Below are positions 52,585 to 61,620 of a stretch of 64,000 nt of DNA, piece after piece (positions within the stretch are counted from its first letter, which is position 1; each line of letters begins with the position of its first letter). The DNA is from Acidovorax sp. (lineage in GTDB: Bacteria; Pseudomonadota; Gammaproteobacteria; Burkholderiales; Burkholderiaceae_C): positions 186,001 to 250,000 of the forward strand of contig JAITLO010000032.1 in assembly GCA_031277855.1 (NCBI GenBank), read 5' to 3'. A program made the translations under genes and the position numbers. The notes below the pieces were generated by a model. That model saw only the letters and a program-made list of their open reading frames with translations. It made no database searches and had not been told where the DNA came from.

Positions 52585-53497
52585 GTGCTGTGCTCGCTTG
52601 CTGCAGAGCGGCCACCAGCGCGTCCACCGCTGGCTCGGCCGGCCGATGCTGCGGCAGCAGCACATGCACCTGGTAGGGAATGGAAAAGGCCAGCGGCCGC
52701 AGCACCAGCTTCGGCCCGGCACAGGCTTGGGCCGTGTAAGGGTTGACGATGGCCAGGCCCAGCCCTTGCTGCACCAGGGCGCAGACCGAGACGGCGCTGG
52801 CCGTCTCCAGGCCCAGCTGGCGCTGCACGCCGGCCTGCTCGAACACCGCATCGATCTGCAGGCGATAGGGATCGTCCCGCGCCAGGCTGATAAAGGGCTG
52901 GCCGGCAAAGTCCTGGGCCGTGAGCCGTTTGCGCTGGGCCAGCGGGTGGTTCGCGGGCAGCACCGCCACCTCGTCGCGCGCCGGCAGCGGCAGGCTGCGC
53001 GTGCCGGGCGGGGCATCGGCCAGCTCGGCCAGGCCCAGGTCAAAGCGCTGGGCCGCCATCCACTCCTGCAGCAGCGGTGACTCCTGGGTGGTGATGCTGA
53101 CCTGCAAGCCTCCATGCGCGGCCTGCAGCTGCGCCAGCGCGCCGGGCAGCAGGGCATGGCTGAGCGCGGGCAGGCACAGCACACGCACATGGGCGCTATG
53201 GGCCTGGCCCAGTTCCAGTGCCCGGTCCACCACCCGCTCCAGGCCCTGCCAGCTGCGCTGCACCTCGGCCCACAGCGCCAGCGCCCGGGCCGTGGGCCGC
53301 AGCCGGCCCTGCACGCGCTCGAACAGCGCATAACCCAGCAGTTGCTCCAAGCGCGCCAGCTCGCGGCTCACCGTGGGCTGCGAGGTAAACAGCAGCTGGG
53401 CTGCCGCCGTCACCCCGCCGGCCAGCATCACGGCGCGGAACACCTCGATATGGCGGTGGCTGATGCGTTCGGGCAAGGCGGAGGGAGCGTTGTTCAT
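52565..53497 (-). CDS. lysR: LysR-family regulator divergent from lysA
   Basis: 310 residues: N-terminal HTH (EVFRAVMLAGGVTAAAQLLF, TSQPTVSRELARLEQLLGYA) and a periplasmic-binding-like effector domain. Divergent from lysA across 180 bp, the arrangement of E. coli LysR, which activates lysA with diaminopimelate as inducer; the same role is inferred here. Start ATG 53497; the frame runs on through the intergenic region, but without protein-like sequence. Confidence 0.85.
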   Translation of the reverse strand: MNNAPSALPERISHRHIEVFRAVMLAGGVTAAAQLLFTSQPTVSRELARLEQLLGYALFERVQGRLRPTARALALWAEVQRSWQGLERVVDRALELGQAHSAHVRVLCLPALSHALLPGALAQLQAAHGGLQVSITTQESPLLQEWMAAQRFDLGLAELADAPPGTRSLPLPARDEVAVLPANHPLAQRKRLTAQDFAGQPFISLARDDPYRLQIDAVFEQAGVQRQLGLETASAVSVCALVQQGLGLAIVNPYTAQACAGPKLVLRPLAFSIPYQVHVLLPQHRPAEPAVDALVAALQQASTALRPSAA

Positions 53498-53677
53498 GGG
53501 CCAATCAATCCATATCAAAAATGAATGACTGTGCCACAACAAAGCATTCGACCAGATGAAGTCCTTGCGGCATTCTCTGCATCCAGTGAGATTGCCTGGC
53601 TGGCCAAATTCAGATGTTTTGGGCCGCTTTGGCAGTCTGCATAAGCAACAGCAGCTATTGATTTCAGAGTACCCACC

Positions 53678-54925
53678 ATGCGCAACCCCTTCTCCCCCGC
53701 CCAGCTCTGGGCCCTGGCCGATGAATTTGGTACCCCGCTGTGGGTGTATGACGCGGCCACCATCCGCGAACGCATTGCCCAGCTCCAGGCTTTTGACACC
53801 GTGCGCTTTGCGCAAAAAGCCTGCTCCAACATCCACATCCTGAAGCTGATGCGCGCGCAAGGCGTGAAGGTGGATGCGGTCTCGCGTGGCGAGATCCTGC
53901 GTGCCCTGGCCGCCGGCTTCACGCCCGGTTTTGGCGAACCCGCCGACATCGTCTTCACCGCCGATGTGATGGACGAGGCCACCTTGGCCACCGTGGTGGA
54001 GCACCAGGTGCCGGTGAATGCCGGCTCCATCGACATGCTGCACCAGCTGGCCGCCGCATCCAAGGGCCACCATGTGTGGCTGCGCATCAACCCCGGCTTT
54101 GGCCATGGCCACAGCAACAAGACCAATACCGGTGGCGAGCACAGCAAGCACGGCATCTGGCACACCGAGCTGGAGGCCGCGCTGGCCGCCATCCAGCAAG
54201 GTGGCCTGGTGCTGGCCGGCCTGCATATGCACATAGGCTCTGGCGTGGACTACGGCCATCTGCAAGAGGTGTGCGGCGCCATGGTCAAGCTGGTGGAGCG
54301 CACCAAGGCCGCTGGTGTGGACCTGCATGCGATTTCGGCCGGCGGCGGCCTGTCCATCCCCTACAAAGAGGGCGACGCCACCATAGACACCGCCCACTAC
54401 CACGGCCTGTGGGATGCGGCGCGCAAGCAGGCTGAGGCCGTCATCGGTCACAGCCTGGGCCTGGAGCTTGAGCCCGGCCGCTTCCTGGTGGCCGAATCCG
54501 GCGTGCTGCTGGGCACAGTGCGCGCCACCAAGAATGCCGGCAACAACCACTTTGTGCTGGTGGACACCGGCTTTAACGAGCTGATGCGCCCCAGCATGTA
54601 TGGCAGCTACCACGGCATGGAAGTGCTGCGCCGCGACGGCCAGCAACTGCCCGCGCGCGACAGCGTGGTGGCCGGCCCGCTGTGCGAATCCGGCGATGTG
54701 TTCACCCAGGGCGACGGCGGCGTGGTGCTGCCGCGCCAACTTTCCGGCGCCAGCGTGGGCGATCTGCTGGTGATTCACGACACCGGCGCCTATGGCAGCT
54801 CCATGTCCAGCAACTACAACACCCGGCCGCTGGCGGCCGAGGTGCTGGTGGACGGCGGCCAGGCCCGCTTGATCCGCCGCCGCCAGACCGTGGACGAGCT
54901 GCTGGCGCTGGAGTTGGGTCTGTAA
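53678..54925 (+). CDS. lysA: Diaminopimelate decarboxylase
   Basis: Last step of lysine synthesis, PLP dependent (alanine-racemase fold). 415 residues. Lysine in RFAQKACSN, HMHIGSGVDYGHLQEV, AISAGGGLSIPYKEG, and VVAGPLCESGDVF with the active-site cysteine; GAYGSSMSSNYNTRP close to the C-terminus. An AGCAGCTATTGATTTC element lies 17-33 bases upstream of the ATG. Regulated probably by the divergent LysR. Confidence 0.96.
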   Translation: MRNPFSPAQLWALADEFGTPLWVYDAATIRERIAQLQAFDTVRFAQKACSNIHILKLMRAQGVKVDAVSRGEILRALAAGFTPGFGEPADIVFTADVMDEATLATVVEHQVPVNAGSIDMLHQLAAASKGHHVWLRINPGFGHGHSNKTNTGGEHSKHGIWHTELEAALAAIQQGGLVLAGLHMHIGSGVDYGHLQEVCGAMVKLVERTKAAGVDLHAISAGGGLSIPYKEGDATIDTAHYHGLWDAARKQAEAVIGHSLGLELEPGRFLVAESGVLLGTVRATKNAGNNHFVLVDTGFNELMRPSMYGSYHGMEVLRRDGQQLPARDSVVAGPLCESGDVFTQGDGGVVLPRQLSGASVGDLLVIHDTGAYGSSMSSNYNTRPLAAEVLVDGGQARLIRRRQTVDELLALELGL

Positions 54926-54951
54926 CACCAGCCCCGGCTTGGCCCTGAGGC

Positions 54952-56352
54952 TTATTTGGACAGCGTTTTCACCAGCGCGTAAAGGAATTCCCGCCCTTCA
55001 TAAAGGCGCGGGATGGCTACACGCTCATCCAGGCCATGGGCGCGGGCATCGCTGGGGTCGAAAAAAATGCCCGAGATGCCATACATGGGCACGCCTATGT
55101 TGCGCAGAAAGCGGCTGTCGGTGGCTCCCGCACTCATCACCGGGATCACGGGCACGCCAGGCCACATGGTCTCGGTCAGCTTCTGCACTGCCTGCATCAC
55201 ATCCGCCCGCATGGGCGATGCCGGACTGCGCAGTGGCGGATTGATGACCGTGAGCTTGACCTGCTCGTTTTCCGTCAGCTTGCGCAGCTGCGCCTCGATG
55301 GCTGCCGGATCGTCATGGGGCAAGATGCGGCAGTTGATGGTGGCCCGTGCACGTTGCGGCAGGGCATTGGGTGCATGGCCGGCATTCACCTCGGTGGCCA
55401 CGCAGGTGGTGCGCAAGCTGGCGTTGTACATGGGTGATGCCGACAGTCGCTGCAGCGCTTCGGGCGATGGCTGGCCGCCAGCCACGGCCTGCATGTCCTG
55501 AAACTGTTGTCCCTTGGCAAACCCGGCGCTGCGCGCAAAGTAGGCCTGGGTCACCTCCGACAACTTGACCGGGAAGTGGTAGTTGCTCAGCGCGCTCAGC
55601 GATGCGCTGAGCGCATAGACCGGGTTGTGGGCAGTGGGCATGGAGCTGTGGCCGCCCTTGTCGGTGGATTCGAGCTGGTAGTCGGCATACATCTTCTCGG
55701 CCACCTGAATGCTGTAGAGCACAGGCTTGCCGTTTTCCAGCAGGCCACCACCGCCTTCGTTGATGCCCAACTCCACATCCAGCAGCTGTGGCTGGTGCTT
55801 GAGCAGCCAGGATGCACCGTTGCTGGGCACATCCAGCCGCTCTTCATCTGCGGTCAGCGTCAGCACGATGTCGCGGCTGGGCACAAAGCCTTCGCGCTTG
55901 AGCTGCCCCAGGATGGAGACAAACGCCGCCGCCATAGCCTTGTCGTCCGACGCGCCACGGGCGGTGAAGTAGCCATCGTCTTCCTTCAGCTTGAAAGGGT
56001 CGCTCTTCCAGTCTTCGCGCCTGGCCTCCACCACATCCAGATGGGCCATCAGCAACAGCGGCTTGCCCTGACCGCTGCCTTTGAATCTCACGACCAGATT
56101 GCCTTTCTTGGGAAAGGGCTCAAAGATTTGCATATTCGCAGCGGGAATCCCGTCTTCCAGCAAGCGCTTGTGCATGGCCTGCGCAGCCTCGGTGTTGCTG
56201 CCTACAGAATGGGTGGTGTTGATCTCCACCAGCTCTTTGTAGATGGCGTAAAAGCGCTTTTGCTCGGGCGTGGTGGCCCCCACCTGGGCCTGCGCACCAG
56301 CGGCAAACAAGACGCAGACGGCTGCAGCGAGTGCACGAAAATGAAAAACCAT
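54952..56352 (-). CDS. Exported M20 family metallopeptidase
   Basis: 466 residues, signal peptide MVFHFRALAAAVCVLFAAGA with cleavage after AQA. Zinc-site motifs MAHLDVVEA, GASDDKAMAA and TADEERLDVPSNGA; dimerisation domain in the middle; C-terminal histidine region DARAHGLDERVA. Periplasmic dipeptidase or carboxypeptidase by family. Convergent with lysA (26-bp gap). Start ATG 56352 chosen for the signal peptide. Confidence 0.9.
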   Translation of the reverse strand: MVFHFRALAAAVCVLFAAGAQAQVGATTPEQKRFYAIYKELVEINTTHSVGSNTEAAQAMHKRLLEDGIPAANMQIFEPFPKKGNLVVRFKGSGQGKPLLLMAHLDVVEARREDWKSDPFKLKEDDGYFTARGASDDKAMAAAFVSILGQLKREGFVPSRDIVLTLTADEERLDVPSNGASWLLKHQPQLLDVELGINEGGGGLLENGKPVLYSIQVAEKMYADYQLESTDKGGHSSMPTAHNPVYALSASLSALSNYHFPVKLSEVTQAYFARSAGFAKGQQFQDMQAVAGGQPSPEALQRLSASPMYNASLRTTCVATEVNAGHAPNALPQRARATINCRILPHDDPAAIEAQLRKLTENEQVKLTVINPPLRSPASPMRADVMQAVQKLTETMWPGVPVIPVMSAGATDSRFLRNIGVPMYGISGIFFDPSDARAHGLDERVAIPRLYEGREFLYALVKTLSK

Positions 56353-56674
56353 GGCTGTGTTTCCTCGAAGAAAAGGGCATATGCAATAGCGCCGATAGCA
56401 CCAGTAGTTCCAACAACGGCCATTGCTTGACGACATGGCCGCCACCGCAGGACAGACAATGGGTGACGACCTGCCTGGTCATAGCAAGCCCCGTACCAAG
56501 GCTCGCACCCCTGCCCCCTTGTTGCCCTCCAGACTGCAAAGCAGGGATTGCCATCACCCGGGCACATCCGCAGGTGTAGAGTGCCTGGTACGCAAACCGC
56601 CGCTTTCGCAGCTGGCATCTGCGCTGCGCGCTCACTTATCCATAGTCCACCACCGCTGTCTGCCAGGAGAATCC

Positions 56675-57634
56675 ATGTCATTTCCCACCCGCCCCCTGGG
56701 CCGATCGGCCCTGCAGGTTTTGCCGCTGTGCTTTGGCGGCAATGTGTTTGGCTGGACCGCCAACCCCTCCACCAGCTTTGCCTTGCTGGACGCCTGGCTG
56801 GGCGCGGGCATGAACTTTGTCGACACCGCCGATGTGTATTCGCGCTGGGTGCCTGGCCACGAAGGCGGTGAGTCAGAGCGCCTGATCGGCCAGTGGCTGA
56901 AAAAATCGGGCAAACGCAAGCAGCTGGTGCTGGCCACCAAGCTGGGCAAGGACATGGGCGACGGCAAAGTGGGCCTGCACCCCAAGTACATCAAGCAGGC
57001 CGTGGATGCCTCGCTGCAGCGCCTGCAGACCGATTACATCGACCTCTACCAGACGCATGACGACGACCCCAGGATTCCCTTCGAAGACGTGCTGGGCACC
57101 CTGGGTGAGCTGATCCAGGCAGGTAAGGTGCGCGCCATTGGTGCCAGCAACTACAGCGCCCAGCGCCTGGCCGAGGCCCTGGACTGCAGCGAACGCCATG
57201 GCCTGGCCCGCTTTGACAGCCTGCAGCCGCTGTACAACCTCTGCGACCGCGCCGTGTTTGAAAAAGAACTGCAGCCGCTGTGCCTGGAACGCGGCGTGGG
57301 CGTGATCAATTTCTATGCCCTGGCCGCCGGTTTTCTGACCGGCAAATACCGCAGCACAGCCGACGCCAGCAAGAGCGCGCGCGGCGCCAAGGCCTGCACC
57401 TATCTAACGCCACGCGGCCTGCGCATTCTGGACGCGCTGGATCAGGTGGCCGCCCAACACCACGCCCAGCCCGGCGAAGTGGCCATCGCCTGGCTGCTGC
57501 GCCAACCCGGCATCACCGCCCCGATTGCCAGCGCCACCAGCCTGGAGCAACTGCAATCCCTGGTCAACGCCGCCACACTGCAGCTCGATGCCGCCGCCCT
57601 GGACTTGCTGAACGCGGCCAGCCAGGAGGAATAA
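56675..57634 (+). CDS. Aldo/keto reductase
   Basis: 319 residues, (beta/alpha)8 NADP-dependent oxidoreductase. Catalytic tetrad visible: MNFVDTADVYSRW (Asp, Tyr), LVLATKLGKD (Lys), DLYQTHDDD (His). GVINFYALAAGFLTGKYRS is typical of the AKR11/12-like bacterial group. CAGGAGA six bases before the ATG sets the start although the frame opens earlier. Substrate unknown. Confidence 0.92.
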   Translation: MSFPTRPLGRSALQVLPLCFGGNVFGWTANPSTSFALLDAWLGAGMNFVDTADVYSRWVPGHEGGESERLIGQWLKKSGKRKQLVLATKLGKDMGDGKVGLHPKYIKQAVDASLQRLQTDYIDLYQTHDDDPRIPFEDVLGTLGELIQAGKVRAIGASNYSAQRLAEALDCSERHGLARFDSLQPLYNLCDRAVFEKELQPLCLERGVGVINFYALAAGFLTGKYRSTADASKSARGAKACTYLTPRGLRILDALDQVAAQHHAQPGEVAIAWLLRQPGITAPIASATSLEQLQSLVNAATLQLDAAALDLLNAASQEE

Positions 57635-57666
57635 AGCACCGCGCATTCCGCATCCGCAGCCCCATG

Positions 57667-57698
57667 CAAAACGGCCTGGCAAATACCAGGCCGTTTTG
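57667..57698 (+). terminator. Strong intrinsic terminator after the aldo/keto reductase
   Basis: Thirteen-bp perfect stem CAAAACGGCCTGG / CCAGGCCGTTTTG with a 6-base loop; the 3' arm itself ends in TTTT. Confidence 0.9.
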
Positions 57699-57736
57699 TA
57701 TTTCAGCAGTCGTCATCACTCACAAATTCTGAAACT

Positions 57737-57847
57737 AGCCCCCTCCGCCAGGGCACCGCGCAAGGGCCGCCCCGCCGCGCCGGTGCCGTCCCCCTCCATC
57801 GCGTAGCGATAGAGAGGGGGAAGACGCGCAGCGTCTCAGGGGGCGCC
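57737..57847 (-). repeat. Dispersed intergenic repeat, inverted copy 7
   Basis: CACCGCGCAAGGGCCGCCCC, GTCCCCCTCCATCGCGTAGC, GGGGGAAGACGCGCAGCGTC; reverse complement of the plus copies, placed directly after the stop of the Bug protein on the minus strand. Confidence 0.8.
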
Positions 57848-57849
57848 TC

Positions 57850-58869
57850 TTATTCAGGTTTTACATTGGCCTTCCGCACCACCTCGGCATAGGCCTTCAA
57901 GCGCTCGGCCATCATTTTCTCCAGCTGCTCCGGGCTCATTTCCTCGGGCGGAATCACACCACGGCTCTTGAGGTTGTCCACCATGGACTGCTCGGTGGCG
58001 GCGGTACGCACGGCCTTGTGGATGGCGGCCACGATGTGTGCCGGTGTGTTGGCCGGCGCGGCAATGCCGGTCCACGAGGGCTGGTTGAGCTGGGGAAAGC
58101 CCAGCTCGGCAAATGTGGGCACATCCGGAATTTGCGGAATGCGCGTGGGCGATGCCACGGCCAGTGCACGCAGCTTGCCGGCCTGGATATGGGACAAAAA
58201 GATCACCAGGTTATCAAGGCCGAACTGCACCTCGTTGCTGAGCACGGCCGTGATCAGGGGCGAGCCGCCACGGTAGGGCACATGGGTGGTGCCCTTGATG
58301 CCGGTGGCCAGCTGCATCATCTCCACATTCAGCTGGCCCATGCTGCCGGCGCCGGCGCTGCAAAAGTTCAGGCGCTCGGGGTATTGCTTGGCATAGGCCA
58401 CAAACTCGGCAAAGGTCTTGACCGGCAGGCTGGGGTGCACCAGCAGCACATTGGGCTGGCGGCCCATCAACGCGATGTTGTCAAAGTCCTTGAGCGGGTC
58501 ATAACCCAGATTGGGCTGCACCAGCGGGTTGGCCAGGTGGCTGCTTTGCGATGAGGCCACCAGGGTGTAGCCGTCGGGCTTGGAACGGGCCACAAACTGC
58601 GAGCCAATGGAGCCACCGGCGCCAGCCTTGTTTTCCACCACGATGGGCACGCCCAGCAAACGGCCCAGGGCCTCGGTGTACTGGCGGGCCATCACGTCCA
58701 CCGAGCCTCCGGGTGGAAAGGGCACGACCAGGGTGATGGGGCGCGTGGGATATTTTTCGGCCGCGAACGCGGGCAGACCGCCAAGGCCCAGGCCTGCTGC
58801 CAAACCAGCCATCTGGCCCAGGGCCTTGCGGCGCTGGAGCATGGCGGGGGAAGTTGTGTGCTCTGTCAT
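57850..58869 (-). CDS. Tripartite tricarboxylate transporter (Bug/TctC) binding protein
   Basis: 339 residues. A twin-arginine-like or long signal (QRRKALGQMAGLAAGLGLG, cleavage near AFAA), then the Bug fold: YPTRPITLVVPFPPGGSVD, VVENKAGAGGSIGSQFVARS, GYTLVASSQS, DVPTFAELGFP. Bug proteins bind carboxylates or amides in the periplasm. No TctA/TctB membrane genes nearby, as is usual for the large orphan Bug sets of Burkholderiales. 41 bases after the M20 gene, so probably one operon. Confidence 0.93.
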   Translation of the reverse strand: MTEHTTSPAMLQRRKALGQMAGLAAGLGLGGLPAFAAEKYPTRPITLVVPFPPGGSVDVMARQYTEALGRLLGVPIVVENKAGAGGSIGSQFVARSKPDGYTLVASSQSSHLANPLVQPNLGYDPLKDFDNIALMGRQPNVLLVHPSLPVKTFAEFVAYAKQYPERLNFCSAGAGSMGQLNVEMMQLATGIKGTTHVPYRGGSPLITAVLSNEVQFGLDNLVIFLSHIQAGKLRALAVASPTRIPQIPDVPTFAELGFPQLNQPSWTGIAAPANTPAHIVAAIHKAVRTAATEQSMVDNLKSRGVIPPEEMSPEQLEKMMAERLKAYAEVVRKANVKPE

Positions 58870-58910
58870 ACGAGTGCTCAAGATAAAAAACGGGGAAAGA
58901 CTGGCGCGGC

Positions 58911-60095
58911 TTATTCCAGGCCGATCACGGTCAAGGCCATGGCCTGGGCACGGGGCACAAAGGTCGACAGATCGCAGAATTCGCGCTCGCTGTGCGGGTA
59001 GCCGCCCACGGGGCCCAGGGCGCACAGACTGGGTATGCCCATGGAGGATGTGATGCCGCTGTCAGCTGCACCTCCGGTGAACTCGCCCTCCACGGCAAAG
59101 CCCAGCTGCGCAGCCGAGCGCTGGTACAGCGCCAGCAGTGCATCGGGTGTCTTGGCCATGGGCAGGGTGCCGGTCTGGGCCAGGATGCGGCCGCTGGTGC
59201 GCGGCAGCGATTCGGCCTCGATGATGGTGGTGATCTGGGCCATCAGCGCGTCCATATCGGTCTCGGCCGTGTAACGCAAATCCAGGTGTGCCAGAGCCTG
59301 CGGCGCCACCACATTGGCCGCCATGCCGGCCTGCACAAAGCCCACGTTCAACGTCACGCCGGGCTGCGAATCAGTGAGTGCATGCAAGGCCAATGTCTTG
59401 TGCGCCAGGGCCGCAATCGCGCTGGCGCCCTGGGCCGGGTTGATGCCGGCATGGGCCGCCACGCCCAGCACCTCGAACTCGATGCGGGTTGAACCCTTGC
59501 GCTGGTTGACCACATTGCCGCTGATGCGCCCAGGCTCGGCATTGAGCACGGCCCGCGCGCCCTGGGAACGCTCGCGGATCAGCGTGCGGCACACGGGCGA
59601 GCCCACTTCCTCATCGCAGGTGAACAGCAGTTGCACCGGCGAGGCATTGCCGCCAAAGCGAGCCAGGGCCTCGGCCACGAACACATTGAGCACCAGGCCG
59701 GATTTCATATCCGCCACTCCCGGGCCATAGGCACGGCCGTCGCGCACCGTAAAGGGGCGCTCGGCCACAGTACCTGCGGGGAAGACGGTGTCCATATGGC
59801 CCATCAGCTGGATATGGCCACCGGCAGCGGCATGGCTGCCGGGCAGCGTGGCCAGCAGGCAGTCGCCCCAACCGGGCTGGGCCAGGGTCTGCACGGCAAT
59901 GCCGGCAGCTTCCAGGCGCTCGCGCAGCACGGTGGCGACCTGGCGCACACCGGCCTCGTCCTTGCTGCAGCTGTCGATGTTGACGATACGTTCCAGCAAG
60001 GCGCACATGGCCTCATGCTGGGAGGCCAGCCAATCCAGCAACGGTTGGTGGTTGGAGTCCAAAGCGGGAGCGGGATGCAAGACAGACGAAGACAT
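58911..60095 (-). CDS. M20 family carboxypeptidase (CPG2/ArgE-like)
   Basis: 394 residues, no signal peptide. Zinc ligands: LMGHMDTVFPAGT, GPGVADMKSGLVLN, FTCDEEVGSPVCR; then the dimer domain RKGSTRIEFEVLGVAAHAGI. Resembles glutamate carboxypeptidase (CPG2) and related amidohydrolases. Start ATG 60095. First gene of the operon with the Bug binding protein, which may bring in its substrate or export-side ligand. Confidence 0.9.
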   Translation of the reverse strand: MSSSVLHPAPALDSNHQPLLDWLASQHEAMCALLERIVNIDSCSKDEAGVRQVATVLRERLEAAGIAVQTLAQPGWGDCLLATLPGSHAAAGGHIQLMGHMDTVFPAGTVAERPFTVRDGRAYGPGVADMKSGLVLNVFVAEALARFGGNASPVQLLFTCDEEVGSPVCRTLIRERSQGARAVLNAEPGRISGNVVNQRKGSTRIEFEVLGVAAHAGINPAQGASAIAALAHKTLALHALTDSQPGVTLNVGFVQAGMAANVVAPQALAHLDLRYTAETDMDALMAQITTIIEAESLPRTSGRILAQTGTLPMAKTPDALLALYQRSAAQLGFAVEGEFTGGAADSGITSSMGIPSLCALGPVGGYPHSEREFCDLSTFVPRAQAMALTVIGLE

Positions 60096-60194
60096 GGAGG
60101 CAAACAGAGGGGGGAGAGTGAAAGTCAAAACCCGAACCAGCACAGGCAGTTGCTGCTATGGGCGTGCAATGATTATGAAACAAACATTGCATAA

Positions 60195-60222
60195 ATTGTA
60201 TTTTTTGCAATCTTCATTGCAA
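60195..60222 (-). promoter_or_regulatory. Promoter/operator of the M20-Bug operon
   Basis: Minus strand TTGCAA (60222-60217), 16-bp spacer, TACAAT (60200-60195). A second TTGCAA (60205-60210) lies inside the spacer and CATTGCATAAA (60185-60195) beside it. The repeated TTGCAA units suggest operator sites for the divergent RpiR regulator. Confidence 0.6.
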
Positions 60223-60366
60223 TAGTGGTTTCCGCTGCCCTGCCGCCGTGGCGCTTGCGCTTGCCGCTATGCTTGGGCGCCAGCTTCTCTCGCATCTTTC
60301 AGGCCTTGTGCTGCCACAGCCCTAGGGCGCCCCCCGCCACCACGGCCCTCCTTTTTTCTGCTTTTC

Positions 60367-61236
60367 ATGCTGCTGACCGAACGGCTTGCCCACCATGCAC
60401 CGCATCTCACCGCCAGCGAACGCACGCTGGCCGAGAGCCTGCACCACAACTATCCCCATGGCCTGCTGGAGCCCGCCAGCGCCATTGCTGCACGCACCGG
60501 CACCAGCGCTTCCACCGTGGTGCGCCTGGTGGCCAAGCTGGGCTATGACAGCCTGGCCGAGCTGCGGCGCGAGGCCAGGGCCGAGGTCACTACCCGGCTG
60601 CAAAGCGCCGCCCTGCGCGCGCCCGCCACCCTGGGCAAGGGCCGCAGCCTGGAGGAATATGTAGACGACACGCTGCTGCACGACCAGCACAATCTGGAAG
60701 CCACGCGCCGCGGCCTGGACATGCAGGCCTTTGGCGCCATGGTGAAGGCCCTGGCCCAATCCACCGGCAAGGTCTATGTGCTGGGCGAGAAAAACAGCGC
60801 CCCGGTCTCGGCCTATCTGGCCACGCACCTCAGCCTGTGCCGCCCCGATGTGCACGAGCTGGCAGCGGGCTCCCGTTTCATGGTGGACCGCCTGGTCTGG
60901 ACCCAGCCTCACGATGTGCTGCTGGTCTACACCGTGCGCCGCTACTCCAGCGGCGCCCTGCATGCTGCACGCCACTTTCACGCCCAGGGCTGCAAGGTGC
61001 TGGTGATCACCGACAGCCCGCAGGCACCGGTGCTGGCCCACAGCAGCCATCACCTGCTGGTGCACACGGCCAATGCCTCGCCGTTTGACTCCTACACCGC
61101 CGCTTTTTTTCTGGGCAATGCCCTGATTTCGGCCGTGGCCCAGCAGCGCTCCGCCAAGGTCGCCCAGGCCCTGCAACGGCGCGACGACATCTGGCGCGGC
61201 TTTGAGCGCGATGTGCTGGAAGGCTTGCAGAAATAA
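60367..61236 (+). CDS. MurR/RpiR-family transcriptional regulator
   Basis: 289 residues: N-terminal RpiR HTH (LTASERTLAESLHHN, AIAARTGTSASTVVRLVAKL, GYDSLAELRREAR) and a C-terminal SIS domain (VYVLGEKNSAPVSAYLATHL, HDVLLVYTVRRYSSG, VLVITDSPQAPV). SIS ligands are often phosphosugars, but many comamonad RpiR proteins control amino-acid or organic acid genes. Divergent from the M20-Bug operon across 270 bp, so it probably controls it. Confidence 0.88.
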   Translation: MLLTERLAHHAPHLTASERTLAESLHHNYPHGLLEPASAIAARTGTSASTVVRLVAKLGYDSLAELRREARAEVTTRLQSAALRAPATLGKGRSLEEYVDDTLLHDQHNLEATRRGLDMQAFGAMVKALAQSTGKVYVLGEKNSAPVSAYLATHLSLCRPDVHELAAGSRFMVDRLVWTQPHDVLLVYTVRRYSSGALHAARHFHAQGCKVLVITDSPQAPVLAHSSHHLLVHTANASPFDSYTAAFFLGNALISAVAQQRSAKVAQALQRRDDIWRGFERDVLEGLQK

Positions 61237-61330
61237 CGCCGCCTGAGTCGCCTATGGCGCCGTCCCCGTAGCCCGGAGCTCCTCCCCTCACATCGCAAGT
61301 GATGCAGCCCTTTCGCGGTTGCCCTGATGT
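61236..61330 (+). repeat. Dispersed intergenic repeat, degenerate copy 8
   Basis: GCCTGAGTCGCCTATGGCGC followed by CGTCCCCGTAGCCCGGAGC; the second half has decayed. Immediately after the RpiR stop. Confidence 0.65.
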
Positions 61331-61454
61331 AAGAACGTATTCAAAGGCGTGCCTGTTTGAGAGGGATCGCCAACCGATCCACTGGCCTTTTTCCACCCCA
61401 GCGCCGATGGGGGCTGCACAAGCAGCTACCAATTTCAAGGACGCCCAGGCATAG

Positions 61455-61614
61455 AAAAGCCCGCAGCGAGACTCGGTGCGGGCTTGGGTATTGGACGATG
61501 ACTCTTACGCGGTCACCGTTTTACGGCAGAACGTCTCTGCAGCTGTCACTTGTATTTTTCTCGTCGGGTGCCCGACGTGCTGGCGTGAGATCAGCATTGT
61601 TTGCGCAAACAACG
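61455..61614 (-). ncRNA. Candidate small RNA or short-peptide mRNA
   Basis: A complete transcription unit on the minus strand: a near-consensus sigma70 promoter ahead of it, about 160 nt of body, and an intrinsic terminator (AAGCCCGCA / TGCGGGCTT, then TTTT, at 61485-61455). The body contains a 30-codon ORF (ATG at 61595, stop TAA just before 61505) without a clear ribosome binding site. No known RNA family was recognised. Surrounding 250 bases hold no gene on either strand. Confidence 0.5.
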
Positions 61615-61620
61615 AGGTGA

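Noticed and set aside
53498-54928. Upstream extension of the LysR frame through the lysA region
   Set aside because: It is antisense to lysA and of shadow composition; LysR similarity begins at MNNAPSALPERISHRHIEVF.
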